Counted from the stretch's first letter, positions 1-10,360 are shown. The stretch is DNA of 64,000 bases from JAUIIK01 sp963709995 (GCA_963709995.1 CAVPYN010000013.1:1-64000); one strand, 5' to 3'. Program-made: numbers and translations. The notes: generated by a model from the letters alone, not told the origin.

Positions 1-31
1 ATTGTGGCGGCGAAGCCAACCGGCAGCCCTC

Positions 32-64
32 CGTAGAGACGTCGCCGCTGGCGACGTCTCTACG
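32..64. repeat. Perfect 15-bp hairpin, GTAGAGACG family
   Basis: Arms at 32-46 and 50-64 are perfectly complementary around a 3-base loop. The arm starts CGTAGAGACGTCGCC. Relatives with the same outer GTAGAG...CTCTAC bases lie at 19760-19788 and 63845-63873, and damaged versions lie near 23004, 40500 and 41330. All are intergenic, which fits a REP-like palindromic repeat. A terminator role is possible but there is no T-run. Confidence 0.7.
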
Positions 65-562
65 AGTGAACGCGGTGTCATGCCCGTCCAAACCGCGTCA
101 GCAGTCCGAACATGATGCATGAAGGGCGGACGCACACGAGCCCAAACAGACAACCAACCCGAAGAACCGCCCTATCAAGGACATGCGAAAACGATTGCGA
201 GAGATCGCCCATGCCAGGCGCATGAAACGCATCAGGTTGTCCGACCGTATGAGCAGCGATCGTGAAGTGGGACAGCAGACGCGATATCCGGCATCTCCCT
301 CACCTAGCGATCCTTCCTGATCGCGATCAAGGTCGGCACCCGCAAGGACTCCATCCCCTATCGCGCCTACCCCTCCTTCGCGGCAATCGTCGTCGTCCTG
401 CTCGTTTCCTGAAGCACCCCTTACTGGATCTACGGCAGCAGGACTCTCATAATGAGCCGTCTCTTGTCCAGGCTGGCACATCACTCGCTCAGAATCGGGC
501 AAGCGAAAGGGTTGCGAGCCCCCGCCAATTGGCGAGAACAAGTCAGCAGGCAGGATCGAAGG
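65..562. other. Region without a supportable gene
   Basis: No convincing intact gene is seen. On the plus strand, about 308-480 reads as a short hydrophobic stretch (residues like IAIKVGTRKD, then AAIVVVLLVS, a TGA at 410-412, then YWIYG). This could be a remnant of a permease C-terminus, but it is too short to assign. Confidence 0.3.
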
Positions 563-1033
563 CTACGCTTTGTCGTTGCTGCTCATCGGTGAGCCGACCG
601 CGCGTCGCTCGGCTTCGGCCTTGAGGTACTGCAGGCCGTTGTCGATGGCTTCTTGGAGCATCTTTTGCATGCGGCCGCTCAGGATGCGGACAGGGAAACC
701 CTCCCAGGATTCTTCGGAGTGAGCCAGAGTTCCGCCATTGTCCGGCTGCAACCGCCAGAGGTGAATGGCCTGGATGCCGAAGGTCTTGCCGGTCCAGCCA
801 ATGAGGTTTGGCGGCTCGACCTGCTGCAGCGTCGACGTGATCTTGCCCGGCCCAGCCTTCCAGCGAAAGACGGATCCCACAGACAGATCCCCAGCGAGCG
901 ACGCATCCTTGACATCCGGGTTCCAGCTAGGCCAACCCTCGATATTCGTCAGCACCTGCCAGACCGTTTCCGGACTGGCCGCGATGTGCGTTTCTCCGAT
1001 CGCAACCGCCGGAGCATCGGCGTTGATCTGCAT
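563..1033 (-). CDS. SRPBCC (polyketide cyclase/START-like) family protein
   Basis: The protein has 156 residues. It shows the classic SRPBCC opening: a beta strand (ETHIAASPETVWQVLTNIEG), then WPSWNPDV and a curved-sheet middle (GSVFRWKAG, GWTGKTFGIQAIH). The C-terminal helix (MQKMLQEAIDNGLQYLKAEAE) would close the hydrophobic cavity. The start ATG is preceded by a GGAGTGAGGG ribosome-binding stretch. Members bind or transform small hydrophobic ligands and the ligand cannot be told from sequence. Two more SRPBCC genes lie at 13741-14220 and 16200-16697. No obvious operon partner. Confidence 0.85.
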   Translation of the reverse strand: MQINADAPAVAIGETHIAASPETVWQVLTNIEGWPSWNPDVKDASLAGDLSVGSVFRWKAGPGKITSTLQQVEPPNLIGWTGKTFGIQAIHLWRLQPDNGGTLAHSEESWEGFPVRILSGRMQKMLQEAIDNGLQYLKAEAERRAVGSPMSSNDKA

Positions 1034-1541
1034 CCCTCACTCCTTCCGAGCATATAAGCAACCATCGGGGAATCAATCGGAACGGTTCTTGAGATGGTAG
1101 TCGAACACTCCAACCTCCCGCCGTGCAGGAGGGCGCCGATGTGAGGCCCCCACAGTTCAAGCCGGTGACGATGAGAACTCTCAACATCACAAGAGAAACG
1201 TTCCTGCACAAGAAACGCCACAGCAAAGATGGATCATCTCGATAGCGGGAGGCCGCGAGGTCCAATCGCGCATCACCAACTGCTACTGATGTCGGAGGGG
1301 GAACAGATGACCTGCACCAGATCTCGAAAATACTGCGTGCCGGAGAGGGAAAGCCCGGCGAACATCGTCGGGGCGAAGCTTGTCTTCGCAGGGCCCGAGA
1401 ACGCGTACGTTCGCGGGTGAACACAAGGTTCACCCCTACGAAGATCAAAAGGATGAGTCACCGCGTCACCCTCAATGCTTTCGGAAGGCGCTGTAGCACT
1501 ACAAACAGGAAAAGACGATTGGGGATTTCCGGCGACGCTGA
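1034..1541. other. Intergenic, nothing recognised
   Basis: About 500 bases with only short, compositionally unconvincing ORFs on either strand. It must hold the promoter of the leftward gene ending at 563. No clear repeat or RNA gene was seen. Confidence 0.4.
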
Positions 1542-2300
1542 CTACTCCACGATCGGGTAGCCGATCATCCGCAAGAAGGCTTCAATTCGGTCGAGATCCC
1601 AGTCAGTCAAGTCGACGGTGATTGAGATCGCGGGCGCTGTGCTGGCGTCAGTCGGTCCTGACGCAACACCGACACCCGTCGGAAGATCCTGAATCTGGAC
1701 CGCATCTGCCCGGGGACTGTGCTCAACAGGCTGAGGCTCAACGCCTGATTGCGTCTCTTCCCGGTGGCGCAGAACAGGACCAACGAGGTCGCCGAACTCG
1801 CTAGCCAGCTCCAGACGGGTGGTCTGCCCACGAACGCCACGCCGGTAAGCCCCCAGTCCGGCCTCGTCCGCGAGGCGAAAGAAGAAGGTGCGCGCCTCGG
1901 CGACCCGGTTGCGCGGCTGGCCCAGGCGCATATCGACTTGCCAGACATGCTCAACCCAGGGAGCGTCGACAACTTCGAGATCGTCCGCCAACGCCCGCTC
2001 CAACGGAACACGATAGGGCGGGTAGCCACAAATCGCTTCGATCAGGACATTCAGGCGGTCACGATCGCTGGGCGCGTACGCCAGTCGATCGCCAAGCTCA
2101 GTCACGCGGACCCCGCCGGAATCGTCACGCGCGGCAAGGCCGATCTGTTCAAGGGCGTTGAGCGTCTCGCGCATCGTCTCGCCAGCGCCAAAGCGAGCAT
2201 CGAGGGCTGCGCGCTCAGCGCCGCCCCTGCCTTTGGCATAGTCGAGCACCCCGAACATATCCTGCCAGTCGGTTCGGTAGGGAAGCGTGTAGCCGGGCAT
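1542..2300 (-). CDS. Hypothetical protein, possible winged-helix N-terminus
   Basis: The product is about 252 residues from an ATG at 2300, which has AGGAAGG nine bases upstream; a GTG at 2321 is an alternative. The N-terminal half (YRTDWQDMFGVLDYAKGRGG, then a helix pair and VTELGDRLAY) looks like a winged-helix unit. It resembles DUF5343-like proteins, but this is a guess from memory. A proline/threonine-rich linker precedes a conserved-looking C-terminus (TVDLTDWDLDRIEAFLRMIGY) that may be a small oligomerisation helix. It is divergent from the DnaA_N-like gene at 2519, with about 220 bases between them. Function unknown. Confidence 0.6.
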   Translation of the reverse strand: MPGYTLPYRTDWQDMFGVLDYAKGRGGAERAALDARFGAGETMRETLNALEQIGLAARDDSGGVRVTELGDRLAYAPSDRDRLNVLIEAICGYPPYRVPLERALADDLEVVDAPWVEHVWQVDMRLGQPRNRVAEARTFFFRLADEAGLGAYRRGVRGQTTRLELASEFGDLVGPVLRHREETQSGVEPQPVEHSPRADAVQIQDLPTGVGVASGPTDASTAPAISITVDLTDWDLDRIEAFLRMIGYPIVE

Positions 2301-2518
2301 AGTCAGCGCCTTCCTGCTCACGATATCGCTGGTTTGCCAGCCGTTTCCTCAGCCCGCTTGATTATTACACTTGAGATATCACCACGACCAGATAGCGGTC
2401 CGTCACGTGTACTTGACCACCAATGAAATTCCCTTGGTTCACAGATGCTTGAGTTGCTGGCCAGTTAATGCTATCCTGTCGCAGATCGATCGGCGGGCAC
2501 GAACAGAGACGGGACGCC

Positions 2519-4525
2519 ATGGGCCGAGGCTCGGCGAGTCACGCCAACAACCCATCTCCGCAGTTTGACCGGCAAGGCGGTGCCCCGCAGTCCGCAACGG
2601 AAACCCCCATCACTGACGCCTCTGTCGCCGAAGGGCATGGACAGGAAGCGAGCGATCGCTCCGGTCATGACGAGCGCCGCCGGGGCTGGTTCTGGCACTG
2701 GAACGGGATCGTCACCCAGTACACCCCGCTGATCGGACTCAAGGGCATTGGACTGCTCAACTCCTATACCGTCTGGACGGACCGGCGCGAGGATTCGCCG
2801 CATCGCGGATATGCCTTCCCGAGCCAGCAATCGGAAGCCAACTTCTACGGAGAGGACCGCTCCGAACTGATCACGATCAACAAGATCCTGGTCGCGCTCG
2901 ACCTGATCGAGATTCGCAAGGAGATGGTCCGCAAAGTTGACGAGCAGGGCCGGCGCTGGAAAGTGCCCCAGAATCTCTACCGGGTGAAAGACCGCCAGCA
3001 CGGGCTCGACCTGACCGCCGGGGATGTCATCCGGGTCATCGAGCTGGCGAATCGAGACAAGGCGGTCTATCGCCATATCCGCAAGGTCTTCTCAACGAAG
3101 TTCGAGCCGATTGATCGCGACAATGTCTGGCATCAGATCCTGGTCGAGATTGCCGAGCACCCGACATGGAAGAAACTGTCGGAACGGGCGGCGAAGCAGG
3201 AAGCGAAGGCAAGCGCGCGAACGAAAGCGGGCCACCGGTCCCGCGCCCGGCAGCAGCTGGATGGTGACGGGAATGACCAAGAGAAGACAGAGGCCCGCAA
3301 TGGGCACGACCATGATCGCACGGTCGCAGAAATGACCACTGGTCATATTAGTGAAGGCATGTCAGGAGGAACCGAACACTCCGGCGCGGAAGCGACCGGA
3401 GAACAAACCATTGCCGACGACACCAGCAATGGCTTGCCGACCACTGATGAACGTGCCAACAACGGTTTCGAGTCCGCCGATGACCGGGCCAACAATGGCT
3501 CGAGGGGCACAGAAGGGGGCAATGTTGCAAACGCCAACCATGGTTACGAGAGCTCTGTTGAACCGGGCAACACAATGTATTACGAATCTTCTTCTACTAC
3601 AACGACAACCACAAGCGCCCCCCAAGACCAAGGCGATGACGCGGGGGCAGCGGTGGATCGAATCCCCCTCGATTTGGAGAAGGGTCGAGAAGCTGTGCAC
3701 CGATCTGAAGATGGGAGCAATCAGCGATCTACGCTCCCTCCGGCGGACCTGGACGAAGCCATCGCGAGCCAGGCTGATGCCACCCTCTCCTCCGGAACTG
3801 CAGGATCAGGCGAGCAGCCAGCGCAGCGGGATCTGGTTAGTGGGCTCGGATCAGGGCCCGTGGGAGATCCGAGTCCACTGGTTCTTTCCCTCTATGAAGC
3901 CGCCAATGATCGACCGCCAACCCGGCTCGAACGCATACTGCTCTCCGAACTGGAAAGAGATGCCGGTCCTCCATCTGAAGCCGCTGGCGCGACCGGGGCG
4001 GATTGGGTCGCGGCAGCACTGCGTGAGGCGGTTGGATCCGGTTCGGCGTTCGTCGCGCCAAAGCGCATCCGAGAGATCATAAATCGTTGGGCTTCGTCCG
4101 GGGCAGGTCCTCGAGGTGCCTCCCCATCCCCGGCAAGAATAGAAGATGTCACTCGTCAAGCACGCGCGAGCCTTCTCTCGGGCAGCGTTACAATCAAGCA
4201 AGAGCTTGGGGGTACGCGTGAAGAGTCTGCGACGATGGTGCTCGTCAGCGCCACCGACGCCCAGCAGGGCGAACAGCTTTGGGGCGTTGTCCTCGACATG
4301 CTGGCAACCGGGATTCATGGAGGCGACCTGATCCGGCTGCGTGGCGTTATGCCGCTCGGAGAAAGAAACGATCACGCTTTCTTGCTCGGCGCGCCAACGA
4401 GGCTCGCGGTTCGGTTACTTGAAGGGGCGTGCCGGCCAGCCATCGAGGACGCCCTGTCGGCACTGCTCTCCTCACCAGTGAAGATTGCCGTACTCGAACC
4501 CGGCGAATGGTCGATCGTTGATTGA
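2519..4525 (+). CDS. Winged-helix protein with C-terminal DnaA domain-I-like module
   Basis: A 668-residue protein from ATG 2519; an in-frame ATG at 2468 would add 17 residues. Residues about 55-185 (GIVTQYTPLIGLKGIGLLNS, AFPSQQSEANFYG, ITINKILVALDLIEIRKEMV) look like the winged-helix start of phage/plasmid replication organisers, which choose DNA sites. A long acidic, Asn/Gly/Thr-rich region follows (repeats ERANNGFES/DRANNGSRG, then a Thr run). The last 80 residues (QLWGVVLDML, FLLGAPTRLAVRLLEG, AIEDALSALL) match the pattern of DnaA domain I, the helicase-loading and self-association module. No AAA+ domain is present. A DNA-replication or plasmid-derived role is inferred. Other genes nearby show no link to replication. 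Confidence 0.6.
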   Translation: MGRGSASHANNPSPQFDRQGGAPQSATETPITDASVAEGHGQEASDRSGHDERRRGWFWHWNGIVTQYTPLIGLKGIGLLNSYTVWTDRREDSPHRGYAFPSQQSEANFYGEDRSELITINKILVALDLIEIRKEMVRKVDEQGRRWKVPQNLYRVKDRQHGLDLTAGDVIRVIELANRDKAVYRHIRKVFSTKFEPIDRDNVWHQILVEIAEHPTWKKLSERAAKQEAKASARTKAGHRSRARQQLDGDGNDQEKTEARNGHDHDRTVAEMTTGHISEGMSGGTEHSGAEATGEQTIADDTSNGLPTTDERANNGFESADDRANNGSRGTEGGNVANANHGYESSVEPGNTMYYESSSTTTTTTSAPQDQGDDAGAAVDRIPLDLEKGREAVHRSEDGSNQRSTLPPADLDEAIASQADATLSSGTAGSGEQPAQRDLVSGLGSGPVGDPSPLVLSLYEAANDRPPTRLERILLSELERDAGPPSEAAGATGADWVAAALREAVGSGSAFVAPKRIREIINRWASSGAGPRGASPSPARIEDVTRQARASLLSGSVTIKQELGGTREESATMVLVSATDAQQGEQLWGVVLDMLATGIHGGDLIRLRGVMPLGERNDHAFLLGAPTRLAVRLLEGACRPAIEDALSALLSSPVKIAVLEPGEWSIVD

Positions 4526-5285
4526 CGCGCCCGCCCCTTCCCCTGCCGCAGAGATGATCGCGATACTCATCTTCCATAGAATCTAGCGATCCACAACGAT
4601 GAGCACACTGGCTTCTCTCATGTCGTATGCGGTCGGATGTGCAGATCTGGAAGGTGCTTTACTGGCATGCCGCCCTTTGCCGCGAGACATGGCCGGCGAT
4701 GCCGACCGATTATGTGTCCAAAGAGGGTCCTTTACGCAGGGGCGAAGCAGCGTCCGGCATTTGCCGGATTTGCACCCCACTTTGCAATGTCTACTGGTCA
4801 CGCCATCTCGACGAGGCTCCAAACACCCCCTGCGTGTGGCCGGAGAGATCGCAGCGCAAGACTGCCCTGATGTCTTACCGAACGCTCTCGCACTGGTTTC
4901 ACGGGCGCCCGGTTCGCAAAGACATATTGGGGCTCGCACGATTACTGCAACTCGATCTAACACCAGAAACATCGTTTTCGATAGCTAGAGCGACATCTCT
5001 TGGCTGGATTGCGCGCCAACGCCTGCATTCGTAGACCCGCCGCTGCTGGCGCGTCTTGCGACCACCATCAGCGCTGGTCCAGGGAGACAACGGAATTTAG
5101 ATCGAGACGCGGCAACGGCGATGTTTCTGATGTCTCTACTGAAGCAGATGAGCGGAACCCACTTGGCAAGGCAATGCGATGTGGGAGATGGAAGCCTGCC
5201 AAATGGCTAGGTTTTGCCTTGGCTACCATGAGGGTTCTGAGGTGCTCGCTTGCTCTGAAGCTCTCTGGGTTGGACCCTGTCAGCG
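4526..5285. other. Gene-poor region, no supported gene
   Basis: Several 100-170-codon ORFs overlap here in different frames on both strands, but none has family signatures, convincing composition or a good ribosome-binding site. A degenerate GTAGAC...GTC palindrome related to the GTAGAGACG hairpins lies at about 5033-5060. The stretch could contain a heavily decayed gene. Confidence 0.4.
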
Positions 5286-6332
5286 CTACCCGTTCGTGCC
5301 ACCTGCGACTACCGGCGCGGCGACCTCTCGATGCATCTCCATCAGCGTCGCGACCTGTTCCACCGGACGGCGCCCGAAGCCGCACTCGGTCGCGACGCCG
5401 AACGTCTCAACGACACGCTGTGCCGCGGCGATGCGCTGCCGGGTTCCTTCTACGCCGTCGGTGTAGTGGACCAGGCCCAGATAGAGTTCTGTTTATGGAT
5501 GAAGTTGCAGGTTAGCGAGCGGCGCAAAATAGGCGTCGTCGCTGCGGTCGCGCGGGACCGGCAGGTGAATCCACTGGATGGTTCGCTCGACGCCAGCGCT
5601 GACTCCGTTCGCCAGTGCGACCAGCCGGCTGGTGTCTTGCGGCTCAACAAAGTGCTGGTGTTGGAAGTCGCCGTAGCACAGGTGATAGCCCATCTCGACG
5701 CCGGGCGGGATCTGTTTGCTGAGCCGGACAATGCGTTCGACGATGCCACCCATCAGATCGGCGAACGGCGCCGGCCAGACGCCTTCGAGCACGCCGAACT
5801 CGACCGCGACATCCCACTGGATCGCCAGCTGGTCGTGAGGTATAGCGGCGGTGACCCCGGCGACCTCGCGGAGCATCGACGTTTCGTAGGCGGACTCGAC
5901 TGCGGCTTGCGACTCCAGGTCGACGAAGGAGGTGATCGGCGCCAGCGGGGTTGGGAATGTGACCTGGAAACGCGTGCTGGTGGGTATGACGCCGTCGCCT
6001 TTTAGCCGGGAGAAGACCTCCCATGATTCAAGTGCTGCGTTCGCGTACCCCAGGCTGTCAAATGCAAGCTTGCCGGGATCGATCCCTTCCCGGATGCGGA
6101 CGCGTGGCAGCGGTGCGTATTGGTCCGGGTCCACCGGGACTGGTTCAAGATCGGGATGTTGTTGGAGGAGGCCAACCTGCCAGCCGATCCAGTTGATCCG
6201 CGCGCCGGTTTCTCCGTCGGGAATGCGTTGAAGATGATCGCCGAGAATAGCAGACGCCGTGCGGAAGACAGCCTCCGAATCTTCAAGCGGCACGCTTCCG
6301 ACGAGCAACGCGCCTCTGGGCATATCGGTCAT
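5286..6332 (-). pseudogene. MetE-like (cobalamin-independent methionine synthase fold) gene with in-frame TAA
   Basis: The intact frame would encode about 348 residues resembling a stand-alone MetE/UROD-fold protein: GSVPLEDSEAVFRTASAILG and RIPDGETG near the N-terminus, a WDVAVEFGV strand in the middle and GYHLCYGDFQHQH. The frame meets TAA at 5493-5495. In the same frame beyond it the family-like C-terminus continues (TELYLGLVHYTDGVEGTRQR, then FGVATECGFGRRP) to a TAG at 5286-5288. No frameshift is needed, so one base change (for example GAA to TAA) explains the break. TAA cannot encode selenocysteine. The start ATG has AAAGGAA upstream. Either a true nonsense mutation or a base-call error. 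Confidence 0.75.
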
Positions 6333-6536
6333 CTTGCATTCCTTTCCGGGCAGTCGATGAATCGAGAGACTGGTGATCCAATCGGGCGAAGACAGAGCGT
6401 GCGCCGGAACTCGTCAACCATCAAAGATGTGTTCTGCCTCTGGGCGCATTGGATCCCCGGCGCCCGCTACGTCGTTCTCTATGGGTGTTGTTCATCCGAC
6501 TGAATTGGCGAAGTCGCGCATGCTCGTCTTGGGGCC

Positions 6537-7778
6537 CTATTCCTCCCCTTCGGCATCTAGATCGGCTCCCGACCGGATCGCCAGCAGGACCCCGAGCGCC
6601 CCGAGCGCCATGACAGCGCTGATGACGATGAAGGTGATCCTGATGTCGAAGGCCGCCGCAATTGCCGCACCGCCGAGTGGACCGACGAAGCCGCCCAGGG
6701 CGGTGATCGATGCGGTAAAGCCGAAGATCGCCCCGCGCCTGGCTGCCGGAGTGAGGTTGCTGATGACGGCGTTGGCGCTCGGGGCGACCCCTCCAGCAGC
6801 GATGCCAAGCAGCCCGCTGATGACGATCAGCTGCCAGGGCGACTGCGCGGCCGCCATCGGCAGGAACAGAATCGCCGTTCCGAATGCGGCTGGGATGAGG
6901 ATCTTCCGGTGACCAATGCGGTCCGCCAGCCGTCCGAGGGTGATGGCCGAGATGGCGCTGGTGAGTCCCGCGATGCCGAGCGTTAGTCCTGCCAGGGTAG
7001 CCACCGAGGTCGAGCCAGCGATTTGCTCGACGTAGAGCGGCATGATCGGCTGGATCGCGCTATTGCCGGTTCGCAGGGCGAACATCACTCCGATCATCGC
7101 CATCATCGCCGCGCTGAAGAGGATCGCGCGGGTGGCGGGTCCGGTCGTTCTGCCTTCCTTTGCAGGCTCGGGACGCTGGAAGTTCTCTTGCACCTGAGTG
7201 AGAACGATGATCGCGCTGGCAAAGATCAGCATTCCGGCGACGACGAACGTTGGCCGATAGCCGATCTGGTCCGCCAGGACGCCGCCGATCAGCGGCCCCA
7301 CCGACGATCCGGAGAAGATCGCCGTCTGCATCATCCCCAGGGCGAATCCGCGATTGCGTCGGGGAGTCGTGCTGGCGACCAGCGTCGTCGAGGCGCCTAC
7401 CGTGCCGGTGAATCCTCCTTCGATAAAGCGCAGCCCGAGCAGCTGCCAGGGGCTTTGGGCAAGGCTCATCAGGCTGACAGTGAAGGAAGCCATGAACATC
7501 GCCCGCAGCACCATCAACTTGCGTCCCCGGCGGTCGGCGACGATGCCCCAGATCGGCGCGGACACCGCCATCACCAGCGCCCCGCCGGCATTGATTGCCC
7601 CGGCCCAGAGCGCCTGGCTCGCGAAACCGCTTGCGCCAATGTCTTCAAGGAAGAAGGGCAGGAACGGGGTGCGCATGCTGAAGCCCATGATCGTCAGAAG
7701 CTGGGCAATCCAGAGTGCATAGAGGTTCCTGCGCCAGTTGATCTGATGGATTGGCGCCGTTCCGCGGGCGTCGACCAT
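6537..7778 (-). CDS. MFS transporter (drug/sugar efflux type)
   Basis: A 413-residue integral membrane protein with about 12 hydrophobic spans. The inter-helix loop motif of the major facilitator superfamily appears twice: GIVADRRGRKLMV between spans 2 and 3, and GRLADRIGHRK at the matching place in the second half. The helix-4 region FIEGGFTGTVGAST is typical of multidrug or metabolite exporters of the DHA1 type. It sits in a leftward run of genes but spacing does not prove an operon. The substrate cannot be named. Confidence 0.9.
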   Translation of the reverse strand: MVDARGTAPIHQINWRRNLYALWIAQLLTIMGFSMRTPFLPFFLEDIGASGFASQALWAGAINAGGALVMAVSAPIWGIVADRRGRKLMVLRAMFMASFTVSLMSLAQSPWQLLGLRFIEGGFTGTVGASTTLVASTTPRRNRGFALGMMQTAIFSGSSVGPLIGGVLADQIGYRPTFVVAGMLIFASAIIVLTQVQENFQRPEPAKEGRTTGPATRAILFSAAMMAMIGVMFALRTGNSAIQPIMPLYVEQIAGSTSVATLAGLTLGIAGLTSAISAITLGRLADRIGHRKILIPAAFGTAILFLPMAAAQSPWQLIVISGLLGIAAGGVAPSANAVISNLTPAARRGAIFGFTASITALGGFVGPLGGAAIAAAFDIRITFIVISAVMALGALGVLLAIRSGADLDAEGEE

Positions 7779-7845
7779 CCTTCAGACAGCCAGCACGCGG
7801 TGTCTATGGCAGGAGACGCCTGGCGGAGGTTCCGGAGGAGGCCCG

Positions 7846-8526
7846 TTATCCGGTAGGGATCTCGTATCTAGCTCCCGTTGATTCCAGCGTTAGAATCATC
7901 TCACCGTCGACAAGTGTAACCTCTGTCACCTGGATCTCCGACGAGATCAACGATCTGGCGATCGCGTCGTTGGCAAGCTGTTCCAGATCTTCGACCGGGA
8001 TCACGTAGCCAAGCGGGCCACTGAGCGATCCATCCCGTATCACCGCCATGCCATCCACAATCCCGACGTTCGCCCGGTAAGTTCCGGAGAGGCCATAGGC
8101 GCTCATGCGGACCTCAATGCCATCCGTGGTGATCTCCGTTGTTGCGTCGTTGAGTGGTCCAAGATCCGGCTGCTGGGCGATGCGTTGGTTCAACTCAACT
8201 TCGGAAACGATGATCTCCTGCGGCACATCGGCGACATCCGGCAGGGCATTGATTTCCTGGGTGATGAAGGACTGCACCCCGGCGCTGACGTCCTCCTCGA
8301 CCCGGTCGGCAATGATCGGCTTGACGACGGTATCACTGGCGATCCGGAATCCAACGACGAGCAGGATGGCGATCAGGGCAAGGCTCATCAGCCAGATGAT
8401 GGCTTTTGTGCCCCTGCCTCGCTTGCTTCGAGACTGGCGCTGCTTCTGCCTGGCCGGTTGCGGCACCGGCAGCCTTGCAGTCGGCTGGTCAGCGAAGCCT
8501 GGTCGCGAGTTTCGCTGTTGTCCCAT
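7846..8526 (-). CDS. Membrane-anchored protein, LmeA/DUF2993-like
   Basis: From ATG 8526 the product is about 226 residues; a GTG at 8571 is a longer alternative. A basic, Gln/Arg-rich cytoplasmic tail precedes one membrane span (IIWLMSLALIAILLVVGF). The exported part begins VKPIIADRVEEDVSAGVQSF and runs through alternating beta strands (VSEVELNQRIAQ, ITTDGIEVRMSAYGLSGTYR, DGMAVIRDGSLSGPLGYVIP). That layout recalls the DUF2993/LmeA lipid-binding fold found in Actinobacteria and Chloroflexota. The family call rests on pattern only. It lies 67 bases downstream of the MFS gene's start, on the same strand. Confidence 0.6.
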   Translation of the reverse strand: MGQQRNSRPGFADQPTARLPVPQPARQKQRQSRSKRGRGTKAIIWLMSLALIAILLVVGFRIASDTVVKPIIADRVEEDVSAGVQSFITQEINALPDVADVPQEIIVSEVELNQRIAQQPDLGPLNDATTEITTDGIEVRMSAYGLSGTYRANVGIVDGMAVIRDGSLSGPLGYVIPVEDLEQLANDAIARSLISSEIQVTEVTLVDGEMILTLESTGARYEIPTG

Positions 8527-8787
8527 CGTCTGGCCTACCTGCGTCTGCTTCCGGCGTTGGTCGATTCGCACGTGTGGGTGGATGATACATGTAGGGAGAA
8601 GCCCGGGACACCCTTCGGGTCACGCTAACTGTGCAATGCCCAGGCTCAGCTTCTTCGCCATGGATGAGATATCTACCTGCTTCTGGTGGCCTGGATCATC
8701 CTCAATCCCGGTTGAAGGATTGCCGTGGTTGTCCTGTCACCCTACTCCCCGTGGCGATTCCTGTTTGTCCCCCGCTGGCCCCCGCGC

Positions 8788-10360
8788 CTATTCGATGATG
8801 AGATTGAATCCTTGCTCGGTATATCCGTACCGGCTGCTGCCCTCAAAATTGGCTCGAACAATGACGGCATAGTGTCCGGGAGGAAGGTCGAGGTTGTAGG
8901 TTGCTTCCAATTCGCCAACCGGTCCGGCTGCCCGGAGTTTGACACACTCCTCCTCGGTTCCACCGGGAGGAGCGCATGGTGGAATGATGACGTTGTTGGC
9001 GATCTTGCCGAGGCGCTCCGCCAGTTCGTAGTCGTAGAAGATGATCTCCAGCGCGGACGGAGCAGTGAGCGCGGTGAAGTCAAGTGTTATGTCAGATCCA
9101 GTCGCAACGGTGATTGGCCCACGTGGCAGCCAGACGCCGAGCACGACCCTGCCCTGGAATCCGTTCTCGGTCGGTTCGCAGAACGATCCAGCCCCTCCTT
9201 CTTGCTGGTGCCCGTCTGCGCGCAGGAGGACTGGCTCTGGAAATCCTCTGCCTGGGGCCACGACGAGGAGCGAGTTCCTCATGCTAAGAAACAGGATGGA
9301 GCTTCCATCGGGCGACCAGCGCGGCCAATAGTCGAACAGCGGGTGCTGGGTCAGATTACGCCGGTGATTCCCATCGCTGTCACTGACCATGATCTCTTCT
9401 TCGTGGACGAAGGCGATCTCCTGACCGTCTGGCGACCAGCGCGGATTGTTGTCGTCGGCATTCAATATCTCGATTCGATGCAGGTTTGATCCATCAGCGT
9501 TCATGGTGAACGTGCCAAGCTCGCGTTCATCCACCGCCGCCATGCTGCCGTAGGCGCCGGACGTGAAGGTAATTCGTTCGCCATCGGGACTCCAGACTGG
9601 CCCGGCGTCCACCGCGGGGCGGTTGGTCAACCGCTGAAGTCCAGTCCCGTCAGGCTGTAGCAAATAGATCTCATCATTGCCCTCGAAATCGGAGAAGAAC
9701 GCGATCCGGGTTCCGTCTGGAGACCAGGCAGGCGCGCCGACCCTGCCCGGGAGATCGGTAATTTGGCGCAGCCCGGTTCCGTCGGTGTTGATGATGTAGA
9801 GATGTACTCCGCCAGGGTGCTGTCGGACAAAGACGATCTGCTGCCCATCCGGCGACCACGCGGGTTCGCTGCTATCCCCGTCCCCGTCGCTGACGCGCTG
9901 GACGTTCGTTCCATCTCGATTCATGATGAAGATGCCATCATCCTGGTCATCGATGCCGGCAAAGACTATCCACGAGCCGTCCGGAGACCAGTCGGGGTCA
10001 AAAGCGGCCATCAAACCATCGGGCTTGATCTGCCGTGGGTTGTTGCCGTCGGCGTCCATGATGAAGATCTGAGGCCGGACGAATGGCCTGGAAAAGAGAC
10101 AGACATCTAGCACGGGCGTTGCCGCCGGTGTGTTGATGTCCTGATGATCTGCCGTCGCCGCGCTGGTCGGGGTTGGAGATGTCTGGGTAAATGGTGTCTG
10201 TGTCGCGTGTTGGGAGTCGGCCGTTGGTTCGGCTGTCGATGTAGCTGATACCAGCGGAGCGGTCGAACTCCGTACGCTTTCAGGCTCGTCATCTCCCCCG
10301 AACAGGCAGCTCGCTCGTAAGAAGTAAGGGAAGGCAGATCAGGATTGCGATACGTCTCAT
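8788..10360 (-). CDS. TolB-type beta-propeller lipoprotein with a frameshift in the signal region
   Basis: The open part (10113 down to 8788) holds at least six PD40/TolB propeller repeats with the signature WSPDG (DPDWSPDGSWIVF, PAWSPDGQQIVF, PRWSPDGQEIAF), followed by a beta-rich C-terminal domain with CAPPGGTEEEC. GTG 10113 is a poor start: the same frame continues upstream through a Thr/Pro linker and SCLFGGDDEPES. A signal peptide (MRRIAILICLPLLL, ATG at 10360) sits in another frame. Joining them needs one indel near 10316-10330 and gives an export signal plus a cysteine suited to lipidation. It probably sits on the outer face of the membrane. Frameshift or sequencing error cannot be separated. 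Confidence 0.75.

Noticed and set aside
410..412. In-frame TGA inside a possible permease fragment, considered as a second selenocysteine codon
   Set aside because: The surrounding fragment is not a redox protein, has no Cys motif, and no convincing hairpin follows; better seen as a stop in a relic.
4583..5034. Several overlapping ORFs of 100-135 codons between the DnaA_N-like gene and the MetE-like gene
   Set aside because: None has a recognisable motif or good start, and they exclude each other; left as an unassigned region.
5493..5495. Recoding of the TAA in the MetE-like gene
   Set aside because: TAA is not a selenocysteine or pyrrolysine codon; a nonsense change or base error is simpler.
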